Positions 24,162 through 32,138 of a stretch of DNA of 32,138 bases are shown piece by piece. The notes below the pieces were generated by a model, which saw only the letters and a list, made by a program, of their open reading frames with translations, had not been told where the DNA came from and made no database searches. A program made the position numbers and the translations under genes. Each line of letters starts with the position of its first letter. Positions within the stretch are counted from its first letter, which is position 1. This DNA is from Streptomyces turgidiscabies Car8 (GTDB lineage Bacteria > Actinomycetota > Actinomycetes > Streptomycetales > Streptomycetaceae), in NCBI RefSeq assembly GCF_000331005.1, contig NZ_AEJB01000138.1, positions 1 through 32,138 on the forward strand, read 5' to 3'.

Positions 24162-24323
24162 CGGCCACCACGACATCCGGGACGACATCTCAGCCGGGTA
24201 CGCAGCGGCGTGCGCGACGTTCGGGTGACGGGGTTCGCGCACCTCGCGGGAGCTTGCATTGCCCGGGGGCTGCTACTTGGCGCCGCCGGAATCACGGCAC
24301 ACCGCCTGGACATAGGAGTACAG

Positions 24324-25598
24324 ATGCGATCCATTCGAAGGTCCCTCGCTGTGCTTGCAGCGGTCGTGTTGACCGCCGTCACTGCCGGCTGCGGATCGAG
24401 CGACAGCGGCGACGCCGACGGCAAGATCACCCTCAACATCTCGACCTTCAGCGAGTGGGGTTACGCCGGTCTCCTGAAGGAGTACCAGAAGCTCCACCCC
24501 GACATCACGATCAAGCACAACCGCTTCGCTACCAGCGACGAGGCCAAGGAGCAGTTCCAGACCGCCCTCGGCGCGGGCTCGGGTCTCGCCGATGTCATTG
24601 GTGTCGAAGGCGGCTGGATGCAGCAGCTCCTCAAGCACCCCGACAACTTCGTGGACCTGACCTCTCCAAAGGTGGAGGGCCGCTGGAAGGACTGGAACAC
24701 AAAGCTCGCATCCACGGCCGACGGCAAGCTGCTCGGATACGCGACCGACATAGGTCCGCAGACCATCGCTTACCGCAGCGACCTGTTCAAGGCGGCCGGC
24801 CTGCCGACCGATCGTGAAAAGGTCGCCGAACTCTTCGGAGGTGACGACGCGACGTGGGACGATTTCTTCGCCGTCGGCAAGCGGTTCGTGGATGCCAGGA
24901 CGGGACCGGCGTTCTACGACGCGTCGGCCTCGGTAGCGACGAGTTGGGCCGACCAGTACAGGGTGCTGTGGGAGGACCCGAAGACCGGCGACATCATCGC
25001 GGACAAGAACAAGGATCTGCGGAACATCTACGACACGGTGACCTCGCACGAGGACCTCTCGGCCCATCTGGCGCGGTGGAGCGAGGACTGGGTGAGCGCG
25101 TTCCAGAAAGACAAGTTCGCGGTCATGCTCGCGCCGTCGTGGATGCTCGGCGTCATCAAGGGCAATGCGGCCGGAGTCAGGGGATGGGATGTGGCCGACG
25201 TCTATCCCAACGGCGGTGTCAACAGTGGCGGTTCGTACCTGAGCGTGCCGAAGCAGTCGAAGCACCCCAAGGAGGCGCAGGCGCTCGCAGAGTGGCTCAC
25301 CGCCCCTGAGCAGCAGACGAAGGCGTTCAAGGCGTCGGGCAACTTCCCCAGTCAGATCGAGGCGCAGAAGAGCCCGGAAGTGCAGAAGGTGACCGAGCCC
25401 TTCTTCAACGATGCGCCCGTGGGAAAGATCCTCACCGAACGCGCCTCGAACATCACCATGGTGCCGTACAGGGGCGAGAACTACTTCGCGATCGCCGCGG
25501 CGTTCAATGACGCCATCAACCGCGTCTCCGTGGACAAGACCCACTCCGCCAAGGAGTCGTGGGACATGTTCGTCGACGCTCTGGATGCGCTGAAGTGA
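24324..25598 (+). CDS. ABC transporter sugar-binding lipoprotein (CUT1 family)
   Basis: A 424-residue extracellular solute-binding protein of family 1. It has a lipoprotein signal peptide (RRSLAVLAAVVLTAVTAGC, lipid on the Cys at about residue 23). The mature part has typical segments: ITLNISTFSEWGYAGLL, DVIGVEGGWMQQLL, KLLGYATDIGPQTIAYRSDL, KDKFAVMLAPSWMLG and GGVNSGGSYLSVPKQSKHP. It captures oligosaccharides outside the cell for the two permeases encoded next. The ATG at 24324 has AGGAG six bases upstream; an in-frame open stretch back to 24210 is leader. It is the first gene of an operon with two permeases and probably both GH3 genes. Ligand identity is unknown; by context, the product of the secreted GH10 enzyme. 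Confidence 0.93.
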   Translation: MRSIRRSLAVLAAVVLTAVTAGCGSSDSGDADGKITLNISTFSEWGYAGLLKEYQKLHPDITIKHNRFATSDEAKEQFQTALGAGSGLADVIGVEGGWMQQLLKHPDNFVDLTSPKVEGRWKDWNTKLASTADGKLLGYATDIGPQTIAYRSDLFKAAGLPTDREKVAELFGGDDATWDDFFAVGKRFVDARTGPAFYDASASVATSWADQYRVLWEDPKTGDIIADKNKDLRNIYDTVTSHEDLSAHLARWSEDWVSAFQKDKFAVMLAPSWMLGVIKGNAAGVRGWDVADVYPNGGVNSGGSYLSVPKQSKHPKEAQALAEWLTAPEQQTKAFKASGNFPSQIEAQKSPEVQKVTEPFFNDAPVGKILTERASNITMVPYRGENYFAIAAAFNDAINRVSVDKTHSAKESWDMFVDALDALK

Positions 25599-25669
25599 TC
25601 GGTTGGTCCGAACATTCGAGGGCGCCCGCCGCACAGGGCGTCCCCGAGTCACCACTGAAGGAAGAGCGT

Positions 25670-26749
25670 ATGCGCCACTCGGCTGCGAGCGCGTCACCCC
25701 TGGTGGACGTCACTCCTCCACGCCCGCCGTCACGGTGGCGTCAGCGCCTGGGCCGCTGGGACATGAAGGCGTCGCCGTACGCCTACATCTCACCGTTCTT
25801 CATCCTGTTCGGGCTCGTCGGCCTGTTTCCCCTGCTGTATACCGCTTACGTCTCGCTGCACGACTGGGACCTCATCGGCGGCCAGGGCGACTTCGTCGGA
25901 CTCGACAACTTCACCTTCGTCCTCGACCAACCGGTGTTCTGGGACTCGCTGGGCAACACCGTCAGCATCTTCCTGCTGTCGACGGTTCCTCAGATCGCGA
26001 TCGCTCTCGTGCTCGCCAGCCTCCTGCACGCGAACATCCGGGCACGGACCTTCTGGCGAATGGGGGTCCTGCTCCCGTACGTCATCGCTCCGGTCGCCGT
26101 GACGCTCATCTTCTCGCGCATGTTCGCTGATCAGTCCGGCCTGGTCAACGCGCTGCTTGCGCACGTGGGAGTGGACCCGATCGGCTGGCACCGGGACAGC
26201 ACGCCGGCGCACATCGTCATCGCCAACATGGTCAACTTCCGGTGGACCGGCTTCAACACGCTCGTGCTGCTGGCCGCCATGCAGGCGATCTCCCGCGACC
26301 TGTACGAAGCGGCAATCCTCGACGGAGCGGGCCGGGTGCGGCAGTTCGTCTCCGTCACGGTGCCGTCCGTGCGTCCGACGATCATCTTCGTCGTGATCAC
26401 GTCCACGATCGGCGGCCTGCAGATCTTCGACGAGCCGCGGCTGTACGACACGCAGGGGCTCGGCGGGAGCTCTGGGCAGTGGAAGACGATCACTCTGTAC
26501 CTGTACGAGCTCGGCTGGAATCAGCAGAGGCTGGGCCGCGCCGCAGCCGTCGCCTGGCTGCTCTTCCTGCTCATCATCGTGTTCGCGCTGGTCAGCAACT
26601 GGCTGTCGCGCCGCATCGCCTCCGGCGACGATCCGGTCGCCGTCCCCCGAAAGGCGCGCCGCGCCGCCCGACGAGACGCGAGCGGGGCAGCAGTTGTTAC
26701 GCCCGCCTCCTCCGCGTCATCCGGTGACTCACCCGGGAGCAGCACGTGA
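25670..26749 (+). CDS. Sugar ABC transporter permease 1 (MalF type)
   Basis: A 359-residue inner-membrane permease with six predicted spans, starting with PYAYISPFFILFGLVGLFPL. The EAA loop that docks to the ATPase is EAAILDGAGRVRQFVSVTVP. A long, Ala/Ser-rich and basic cytoplasmic tail follows the last span, longer than usual. The ATG at 25670 follows AGGAAGAG. Its stop overlaps the GTG start of permease 2 as GTGA, so the two subunits are made in equal amounts. No ATP-binding subunit is encoded here; in Streptomyces, CUT1 systems normally borrow the shared ATPase MsiK. Confidence 0.93.
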   Translation: MRHSAASASPLVDVTPPRPPSRWRQRLGRWDMKASPYAYISPFFILFGLVGLFPLLYTAYVSLHDWDLIGGQGDFVGLDNFTFVLDQPVFWDSLGNTVSIFLLSTVPQIAIALVLASLLHANIRARTFWRMGVLLPYVIAPVAVTLIFSRMFADQSGLVNALLAHVGVDPIGWHRDSTPAHIVIANMVNFRWTGFNTLVLLAAMQAISRDLYEAAILDGAGRVRQFVSVTVPSVRPTIIFVVITSTIGGLQIFDEPRLYDTQGLGGSSGQWKTITLYLYELGWNQQRLGRAAAVAWLLFLLIIVFALVSNWLSRRIASGDDPVAVPRKARRAARRDASGAAVVTPASSASSGDSPGSST

Positions 26750-27660
26750 CCAGGCCCTCCGTCCCGTACATCGAGCAGACATCCGGCCGCGGTGCCGCCC
26801 GGGCGGCGGCACGCCGCCGCGGGCGGGATCACGGCGCCGCGCGCCGGCCCGGACGGATGACGTACGTCGTCCTCACCGTGATCGCGCTCATCTCGATCTT
26901 CCCGCTCTACTACACGTTCCTGCTCGCGTCGTCGACGTCGGCGGAGGTCGCGCAGCACCCGATCCCCTCGCTGATCCCGGGCGGGCAGCTGGGCGACAAC
27001 CTCGTACGCGTCTTCGAGTCCGACATCGATCTCCCGCGTGCGGTCTGGAATTCCGTCTTCGTCTCGGTGACGACGGCTGTCGCGGTCGTGTTCCTGTCCA
27101 CGCTGGCGGGCTTCGCCTTCGCGAAGCTTCGGTTCAAAGGGCGGGCCGGTCTTCTCGCGTTCGTCGTGGCCACCATGGCGGTCCCGACACAGCTGGGCGT
27201 GGTGCCGCTGTTCATCGTCATGCGCGAACTGGGACTGACGGGAAGCCTGTGGGCAGTGATCATCCCTGGCCTCGCATCCGCCTTCGGGGTGTTCTGGATG
27301 ACGCAGTACCTCTCGGCGGCCCTACCCTATGAGCTCATCGAAGCCGCCCGTATCGACGGTGCGTCGACCTTCCGGATCTTCCGGTCCATCGCGCTGCCGG
27401 CCGCCAGACCCGCGTTGGCGATGCTCGGACTGTTCACCTTCATCGGGGCGTGGACCAACTTCTTCTGGCCGTCGATCGTGCTCGGAACGACCAACCCGAC
27501 GCTGCCCGTCGCGCTGCAACTGCTGCAAACCGGGTTCTTCAAGGACATCCCCCTGATCATGACCGGCGTGCTCGTGTCGGTGGTGCCGCTGCTGCTGCTG
27601 TTCGTCATCCTCGGCAAGCAGCTCGTCGCCGGCGTCATGCAGGGAGCCATCAAGGGGTGA
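26746..27660 (+). CDS. Sugar ABC transporter permease 2 (MalG type)
   Basis: A 304-residue inner-membrane permease with six spans. The N-terminal cytoplasmic part is rich in Arg/Ala; the first span is MTYVVLTVIALISIFPLYYT. The EAA loop is EAARIDGASTFRIFRSIALP, and GAWTNFFWPSIV before the last spans is typical of MalG-like subunits. The start is GTG at 26746, overlapping the stop of permease 1, with GGGAG upstream. It ends 136 bases before the first GH3 gene, so read-through into the GH3 genes is likely. Confidence 0.93.
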   Translation: MTRPSVPYIEQTSGRGAARAAARRRGRDHGAARRPGRMTYVVLTVIALISIFPLYYTFLLASSTSAEVAQHPIPSLIPGGQLGDNLVRVFESDIDLPRAVWNSVFVSVTTAVAVVFLSTLAGFAFAKLRFKGRAGLLAFVVATMAVPTQLGVVPLFIVMRELGLTGSLWAVIIPGLASAFGVFWMTQYLSAALPYELIEAARIDGASTFRIFRSIALPAARPALAMLGLFTFIGAWTNFFWPSIVLGTTNPTLPVALQLLQTGFFKDIPLIMTGVLVSVVPLLLLFVILGKQLVAGVMQGAIKG

Positions 27661-27796
27661 CGCTGTCGGCCGCAGCACCCGCCCGGACCGTATTGCGCTG
27701 CGGTGCGGTGCGCTGCCGCTGAGTCCGAGCCCCCCACCTCGCCGAGGCCGCCCCCGAGGCCCCGGAGACGAATCCGAGAGGAACTACCTACCCCCC

Positions 27797-29632
27797 ATGC
27801 ACGACACGACCGCACCGGACCGCATCGCATTCCGCGACCTCAACGGCAACGGCCGCATGGACCCTTACGAGGACCCGCGGCTCAGCGCCGAGGAACGCAC
27901 CGAGGACCTGTTGTCCCGGCTCTCACTCGAAGAGAAGGTCGGTCTCCTCTTCCACACGGTCATCGAGATCGGCCCTGAAGGCACCTTGCTCGAAGAACCC
28001 GGCGCGATCAGCAAGTCGCCCACCAGCGAGGTGATCCTCGCCAGGGCGATGAACCACTTCAACGTGCACCGCATCGAAGACGCCCGGGCGGCCGCACGAT
28101 GGAACAACGCAGTCCAACGGCTCGCCGAGAAGACACCGCACGGCATCCCGGTGACGATCTCCACCGACCCGCGACACAGCTTTCTGGAGAACGTCGGGGC
28201 GTCGTTCACGGCGGGCCCGTTCTCGCAGTGGCCCGACGGGCTCGGCCTCGCGGCGCTTCGCGACCCGGATGTCGTACGCGAGTTCGCGCGACGGGCGCGC
28301 GACGAGTACCGCGCTGTGGGAATCCGCATGGCGCTGCATCCCCAGGTCGACCTGGCCAGCGAGCCCAGGTGGGCACGCCAGCTCCAGACCTTCGGCGCCG
28401 ACACCGATCTCGTGGTGGCGTACACACGCGCGTACCTCGAAGGCTTCCAGGGCACCACCCTGGACTCGAACAGCGTCGCCTGTGTCACCAAGCACTTCCC
28501 CGGTGCCGGCGCGCAACTGGACGGCGAGGACGCCCATTTCCCCTACGGCCGCGAACAGGTCTACCCCAGCGGGGCGTTCGACGAGCACCTGCATCCGTTC
28601 GTCGCCGCGGTCGAGCAGGACACCGCAGCGGTCATGCCCTACTACGGGATGCCGGTCGGGCTGGAGATCGACGGCGAGCCGATCGAGGAGGTCGGGTTCG
28701 GATACAACAAGCAGATCCTCACCGGGCTGTTGCGCGAGAAGCTCGGCTACGACGGGTTGATCATCACGGACTGGGAGTTGGTGAACGACAACCTCGTCGG
28801 GGACCAGGTCCTGCCCGCCCGCGCGTGGGGAGTCGAGGGGCTCGACTCCCGCGAGCGCCTCGTCAAGATCCTCGACGCCGGCGCCGACCAGTTCGGCGGC
28901 GAACAGTGCACGGACCTGCTGCTCGACCTCGTGCGCGGCGGCGTGGTCGCGGAGAGCAGAATCGACGAGTCGGCGCGCCGCGTCCTGCTGATCAAGTTCC
29001 GGCTCGGCCTCTTCGACAACCCCTTCGTCGACGAGGACGCCGCCGAGGCCATCGTGGGCAACGCCGAGACCCGGCGGATCGCTCTGGAGACGCAGACCCG
29101 GTCGGTCACCGTGCTCAAGAACTCCGTCGTCGGTGGTGCGCCACTGCTCCCCCTCAGCCGGAGTGCACGCGTGTACGCGGAAGGCATTGATCCGGACACC
29201 CTTGCCCGGGCCGTCACTCCCACAGCCACACCGCTGGAGGCGGACCTCGCCATCGTGCGCATCGAGGCCCCCTTCGAACCACGGGACGACCTGTTCCTGG
29301 AGTCGTACTTCCACCAGGGGTCCCTCGAACTGTCGCCCGGCCTGGTGCACCGACTGCGCATGATCGCCCAACAGGCCCCGCTCATCGTGGATGTCGCCCT
29401 GGACCGCCCGGCAATCCTCACTCCGCTCATCGACGCGCTGGCCGGCCTCACCGTCACCTTCGGCGTCTCGGACGACGCCCTGCTCGCCGCCCTCACCGGC
29501 CGCATCGCCCCCGAGGGCAGGCTCCCCGTCGAGCTGCCTCGTTCGATGCAGGCCGTACGCGAGTCCGCGCCCGACGCGCCTGCGAGCACCCTGGCCCCGC
29601 TGTTCCCCCTGGGTTCGGGACTGGACATCTGA
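27797..29632 (+). CDS. GH3-family glycosidase with N-terminal EF-hand-like loop
   Basis: A 611-residue cytoplasmic GH3 enzyme of the shorter, two-domain kind. DLNGNGRMDPYED (residues 14-26) near the N-terminus looks like a calcium-binding EF-hand loop. The family motifs are KHFPGAG (Lys232-His233) and the nucleophile Asp325 in IITDWE (Thr where most have Ser). The C-terminal domain carries SVTVLKNS and ends GRLPVELPRS plus LFPLGSGLDI. There is no signal peptide. It would remove terminal beta-glucose or beta-xylose from the imported oligosaccharide. The ribosome site AGAGGAA lies about 14 bases before the ATG, unusually far. Its stop overlaps an ATG of the next GH3 frame (TGATG). Confidence 0.9.
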   Translation: MHDTTAPDRIAFRDLNGNGRMDPYEDPRLSAEERTEDLLSRLSLEEKVGLLFHTVIEIGPEGTLLEEPGAISKSPTSEVILARAMNHFNVHRIEDARAAARWNNAVQRLAEKTPHGIPVTISTDPRHSFLENVGASFTAGPFSQWPDGLGLAALRDPDVVREFARRARDEYRAVGIRMALHPQVDLASEPRWARQLQTFGADTDLVVAYTRAYLEGFQGTTLDSNSVACVTKHFPGAGAQLDGEDAHFPYGREQVYPSGAFDEHLHPFVAAVEQDTAAVMPYYGMPVGLEIDGEPIEEVGFGYNKQILTGLLREKLGYDGLIITDWELVNDNLVGDQVLPARAWGVEGLDSRERLVKILDAGADQFGGEQCTDLLLDLVRGGVVAESRIDESARRVLLIKFRLGLFDNPFVDEDAAEAIVGNAETRRIALETQTRSVTVLKNSVVGGAPLLPLSRSARVYAEGIDPDTLARAVTPTATPLEADLAIVRIEAPFEPRDDLFLESYFHQGSLELSPGLVHRLRMIAQQAPLIVDVALDRPAILTPLIDALAGLTVTFGVSDDALLAALTGRIAPEGRLPVELPRSMQAVRESAPDAPASTLAPLFPLGSGLDI

Positions 29633-29658
29633 TGCCTTTCACACATAAGGATCACGCC

Positions 29659-32079
29659 ATGAATGACGCGCGTTCCCGCGCCGCCGCGCTGCTCGGTCGG
29701 ATGACCATGCACGAAAAGGTCGCGCAGCTGACGTCACTTATCCCGACAATGCTCTTCGACGCCAAGGGCATCCGCCCGGACGTCGCCGCGGCCAAGCTCG
29801 CCAACGGCATCGGCTACGTCGAACCTCACATGGGCGGCTTCCCGGCGAACGCGGCCGAACTCGCACGCCTCAACAACGCCGTGCAACGGCATCTGGTCGA
29901 GAACACCCGCCTGGGCGTTCCGGCGATCATGCACATCGAAGCGCTCAACGGCGTGAACGCGCCAACCTTCACGGCATTTCCCACGGCGATCGCTCTGGCC
30001 GCCACCTGGGACACCGCCGCGGTGGGCGAGATGGCCGCGCTCACGCGCCGGCAGATGCGATCCGTGGGACTGCACCACGCCCTGTCGCCGCTCCTCGACG
30101 TCGCCCGTGACGCGCGTTGGGGCCGCGTGCACGAGACCTACGGCGAGGATCCGTACCTGGTCAGCGCGCTCGGAGTGCCCTTCGTACGGAATCTCCAGGG
30201 CGAGTCGTTCGTGGACGGCGTCATCGCCACCGGCAAGCACTTCCTCGGGTACGCCATGAGCGAGGCCGGTCTCAACACAGCGACCGTGCAGATGGGAGCA
30301 AGGGAGCTGCGCGAGGTGTACGCGCGCCCCTTCGCCGCCGCCATCCAGCTCGCAGGGCTCGGCTCGATCATGACCTCGCTCGCCGACTGGGACGGAGTGC
30401 CCGCGGCCGCCGACCCCCGCGTGTTCCGCGAGCTGCTGCGCGAGCAGCTCGGCTTCGACGGGACCGTGGTGTCGGACTGGGGCTCGATCGAGGGCCTCGT
30501 GAACCACCAGCGCGCGGCGCGCGACGCACGCGAGGCCGGCGAGCTGGCTCTGCGGGCGGGTATCGACGTGGAGCTGCCCGGGCCGTTCGGCTATGGGGAC
30601 AGTCTGATCGAGGCCGTCCGCGACGGCGGCATCCCCGAGACGATGGTCGACGAGTCTGTGCTGCGTGTACTGACGCACAAGTTCCAACTGGGCCTGTTCG
30701 AGAACCCGTACGTCGAGGCCGACCCGGTGGAGATCATGTCCGTGGCGCAGGAAGGACGCGACCTCTCCCTGCGCCTGGCACGCGAGTCCGTCACCCTGCT
30801 CAAGAACGCCGACGGGGTACTTCCCCTCAGCGGAGCCCCGCGCATCGCCCTCGTCGGCCCGCACGCCGACCGGGTCGGCGCGGCGTTCGCCCCGTACACC
30901 TTTCCCTCCTTCATCGAACTCACCCGAGCCATGCTGAGAGGCAAGACGAGTTCCATGGTCGGCGTCGAGGACCTCGACACCTTCGGCCCTGACGACGCCT
31001 ACGTGCACCAGGAGATCGGCGACCTCCTCGCCATGGACGAGGACGAGTTCGCCCGCACGCGGTACGGAGCGGTCTCCCTCGCGGACGCGTTGCGGGCCGC
31101 CCTGCCCGACGCGCAGATCACCGTCGCCGCGGGATGTGGGATCACCGATGGCGCCGAGGAGATCAATGCCGCTGTTGAGGCCGCGCGTGACGCCGACATC
31201 GTCGTCATGGCGCTCGGCGGTCTGGCCCGGTGGTTCTTCGGCGAACGCACCGAGGGCGAGGCCGCGGACAGCGTCGATGTGCGACTGCCGGATGTGCAGC
31301 GTCGGCTCGTGCACGAGATCGCCGCGCTCGACAAGGCGACCGTCGGCCTGATCTTCTCCGGCCGCCCTCTCGCCCTTGGTGACGTGGAGCCCTCACTGGA
31401 CGCCATCGTGCTCGGGTACTACGGCGCACAGTTCGGCGCCCGGGCCGTCGCGGACATCCTGACCGGCGCGGCCGAGCCGCAAGGACGCCTGCCCTACACG
31501 ATCCCACGCGCCGGCGGGCAGGTCCCCATCCACGCCGGCCAGCGATTCGGCAGCGGCTACCGCCATCGTGAAGGCGACCCGCACGGCGGATACGTGGACG
31601 AGTCCGCGGCACCGCTCTATCCGTTCGGCCACGGCCTGACGTACACACGCTTCGTCCACTCCGACCTCAATCTGAGCAGCACGTCGCTCGCAACCGACGG
31701 CACAGTCGACATCACCGTCACCGTCAAGAACACCGGCGACCGCCCGGGCGTGGAACTCGTCCAGCTCTACGTCGAGGACGATGCCCCCGGCATCTCGCGG
31801 CCGGCGCTCCAACTCGCAGGGTTCCATCGTCTCGAACTCCAGCCAGGAGATCAGGCGACGGTGAAGTTCGCATTGGAACTTCCCCTCTTGGCCTACCTGT
31901 CTCATGACGACAGGTGGGTAGTGGACCCGGGACCGATGTGGATCTCGATCGGCTCGTCGTCGGGCGACCTCTCCATGCGCAGCCGCCTGGATGTCGTCGG
32001 CGACACCGCGGACGTCACAGACCGGAGGGTCTACCTGACCCATGCCACCAGGACCGCGCGCCCCGCGACCGGGACGTGA
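29659..32079 (+). CDS. GH3-family glycosidase with C-terminal Fn3-like domain
   Basis: An 806-residue GH3 enzyme of the three-domain kind: (beta/alpha)8 domain, alpha/beta sandwich, and a C-terminal fibronectin-III-like domain (PFGHGLTYTRF, then VTVKNTGDRPGVELVQLYV). Catalytic motifs are GKHFLGY (Lys193-His194) and the nucleophile Asp273 in VVSDWGS; RWGRVHETYGEDPYLVS is a strong match to beta-xylosidase/beta-glucosidase members. No signal peptide is seen. I start it at ATG 29659, which has AAGGA seven bases upstream; an ATG at 29632 overlaps the previous stop but lacks a site. It differs from its GH3 neighbour in domain build, so the two probably cut different linkages of the same substrate. 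Confidence 0.93.
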   Translation: MNDARSRAAALLGRMTMHEKVAQLTSLIPTMLFDAKGIRPDVAAAKLANGIGYVEPHMGGFPANAAELARLNNAVQRHLVENTRLGVPAIMHIEALNGVNAPTFTAFPTAIALAATWDTAAVGEMAALTRRQMRSVGLHHALSPLLDVARDARWGRVHETYGEDPYLVSALGVPFVRNLQGESFVDGVIATGKHFLGYAMSEAGLNTATVQMGARELREVYARPFAAAIQLAGLGSIMTSLADWDGVPAAADPRVFRELLREQLGFDGTVVSDWGSIEGLVNHQRAARDAREAGELALRAGIDVELPGPFGYGDSLIEAVRDGGIPETMVDESVLRVLTHKFQLGLFENPYVEADPVEIMSVAQEGRDLSLRLARESVTLLKNADGVLPLSGAPRIALVGPHADRVGAAFAPYTFPSFIELTRAMLRGKTSSMVGVEDLDTFGPDDAYVHQEIGDLLAMDEDEFARTRYGAVSLADALRAALPDAQITVAAGCGITDGAEEINAAVEAARDADIVVMALGGLARWFFGERTEGEAADSVDVRLPDVQRRLVHEIAALDKATVGLIFSGRPLALGDVEPSLDAIVLGYYGAQFGARAVADILTGAAEPQGRLPYTIPRAGGQVPIHAGQRFGSGYRHREGDPHGGYVDESAAPLYPFGHGLTYTRFVHSDLNLSSTSLATDGTVDITVTVKNTGDRPGVELVQLYVEDDAPGISRPALQLAGFHRLELQPGDQATVKFALELPLLAYLSHDDRWVVDPGPMWISIGSSSGDLSMRSRLDVVGDTADVTDRRVYLTHATRTARPATGT

Positions 32080-32100
32080 CGCGCAGGACCGTCGCCCCAA

Positions 32101-32121
32101 GCGCCGCCGCACAGCCGGCGC
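32101..32121 (+). terminator. Hairpin after the last GH3 gene
   Basis: GCGCCG (32101-32106), nine-base loop, CGGCGC (32116-32121), 21 bases after the stop at 32079. There is no T-run visible before the window ends. It fits the end of the transporter/GH3 operon. Confidence 0.45.
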
Positions 32122-32138
32122 CTCCAGCAGCCCGTGGG

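Noticed and set aside
29734..31314. 526-codon minus frame opposite the second GH3 gene
   Set aside because: Antisense shadow; His/Gly/Val/Arg-rich with no domain.

Overview
The base composition, the codon use with strong G/C in third positions, the many GTG starts, the 4-base ATGA/GTGA gene overlaps and the gene families all point to a high-GC actinomycete chromosome, most likely Streptomyces or a close relative. This is a judgement from sequence style; there is no rRNA or other marker gene in the window. I saw no tRNA, rRNA, CRISPR array or intact insertion sequence.

Left part (1-16 kb). A minus-strand trio (flavin reductase, DUF302 protein, ChoD-like GMC oxidoreductase; 28-3016) is translationally coupled and preceded by two near-identical operator-like repeats 95 bp apart. 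Next comes a scar of gene remnants (3.1-4.9 kb: secreted-protein piece, broken zinc-type alcohol dehydrogenase, broken acyl-CoA dehydrogenase). A DUF485/sodium-solute symporter pair reads rightwards (5427-7435). From 14057 down to 7982 seven genes form one tight minus-strand operon: HSL-type esterase, SMP-30 lactonase-like protein, SDR, cytochrome P450, [2Fe-2S] ferredoxin, ferredoxin reductase and an F420-type (Ddn-like) nitroreductase. The operon encodes a complete class I P450 electron chain with dehydrogenase and hydrolase partners, so it looks like an oxidative catabolic or tailoring pathway for a terpenoid/steroid-like substrate. Upstream lie a broken serine hydrolase gene, a SnoaL-like gene and a divergent, frameshifted enoyl-CoA hydratase-family gene.

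Middle part (16-19.7 kb). An SDR and a TetR regulator diverge around a perfect 20-bp palindrome. A Gfo/Idh/MocA oxidoreductase follows, whose reading frame is open upstream into a truncated MerR regulator.

Right part (19.7-32.1 kb). This is a compact glycoside-utilisation locus: a secreted GH10-family enzyme with an atypical active site and two C-terminal Ig-like repeats, a GH1 beta-glycosidase and a TetR regulator (all minus), facing a CUT1 sugar ABC transporter (lipoprotein plus two permeases, no ATPase) and two different GH3 glycosidases (plus). The logic would be: the secreted GH10 enzyme releases an oligosaccharide, the transporter imports it, and cytoplasmic GH1/GH3 enzymes trim it to monosaccharides. 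The altered GH10 motifs argue against plain xylan. A tomatinase (TomA)-like role on a plant saponin or similar glycoside is the most interesting hypothesis. With the ChoD-like oxidase and the P450 operon nearby, the window could contain both sugar removal and aglycone oxidation, but that link is inference only.
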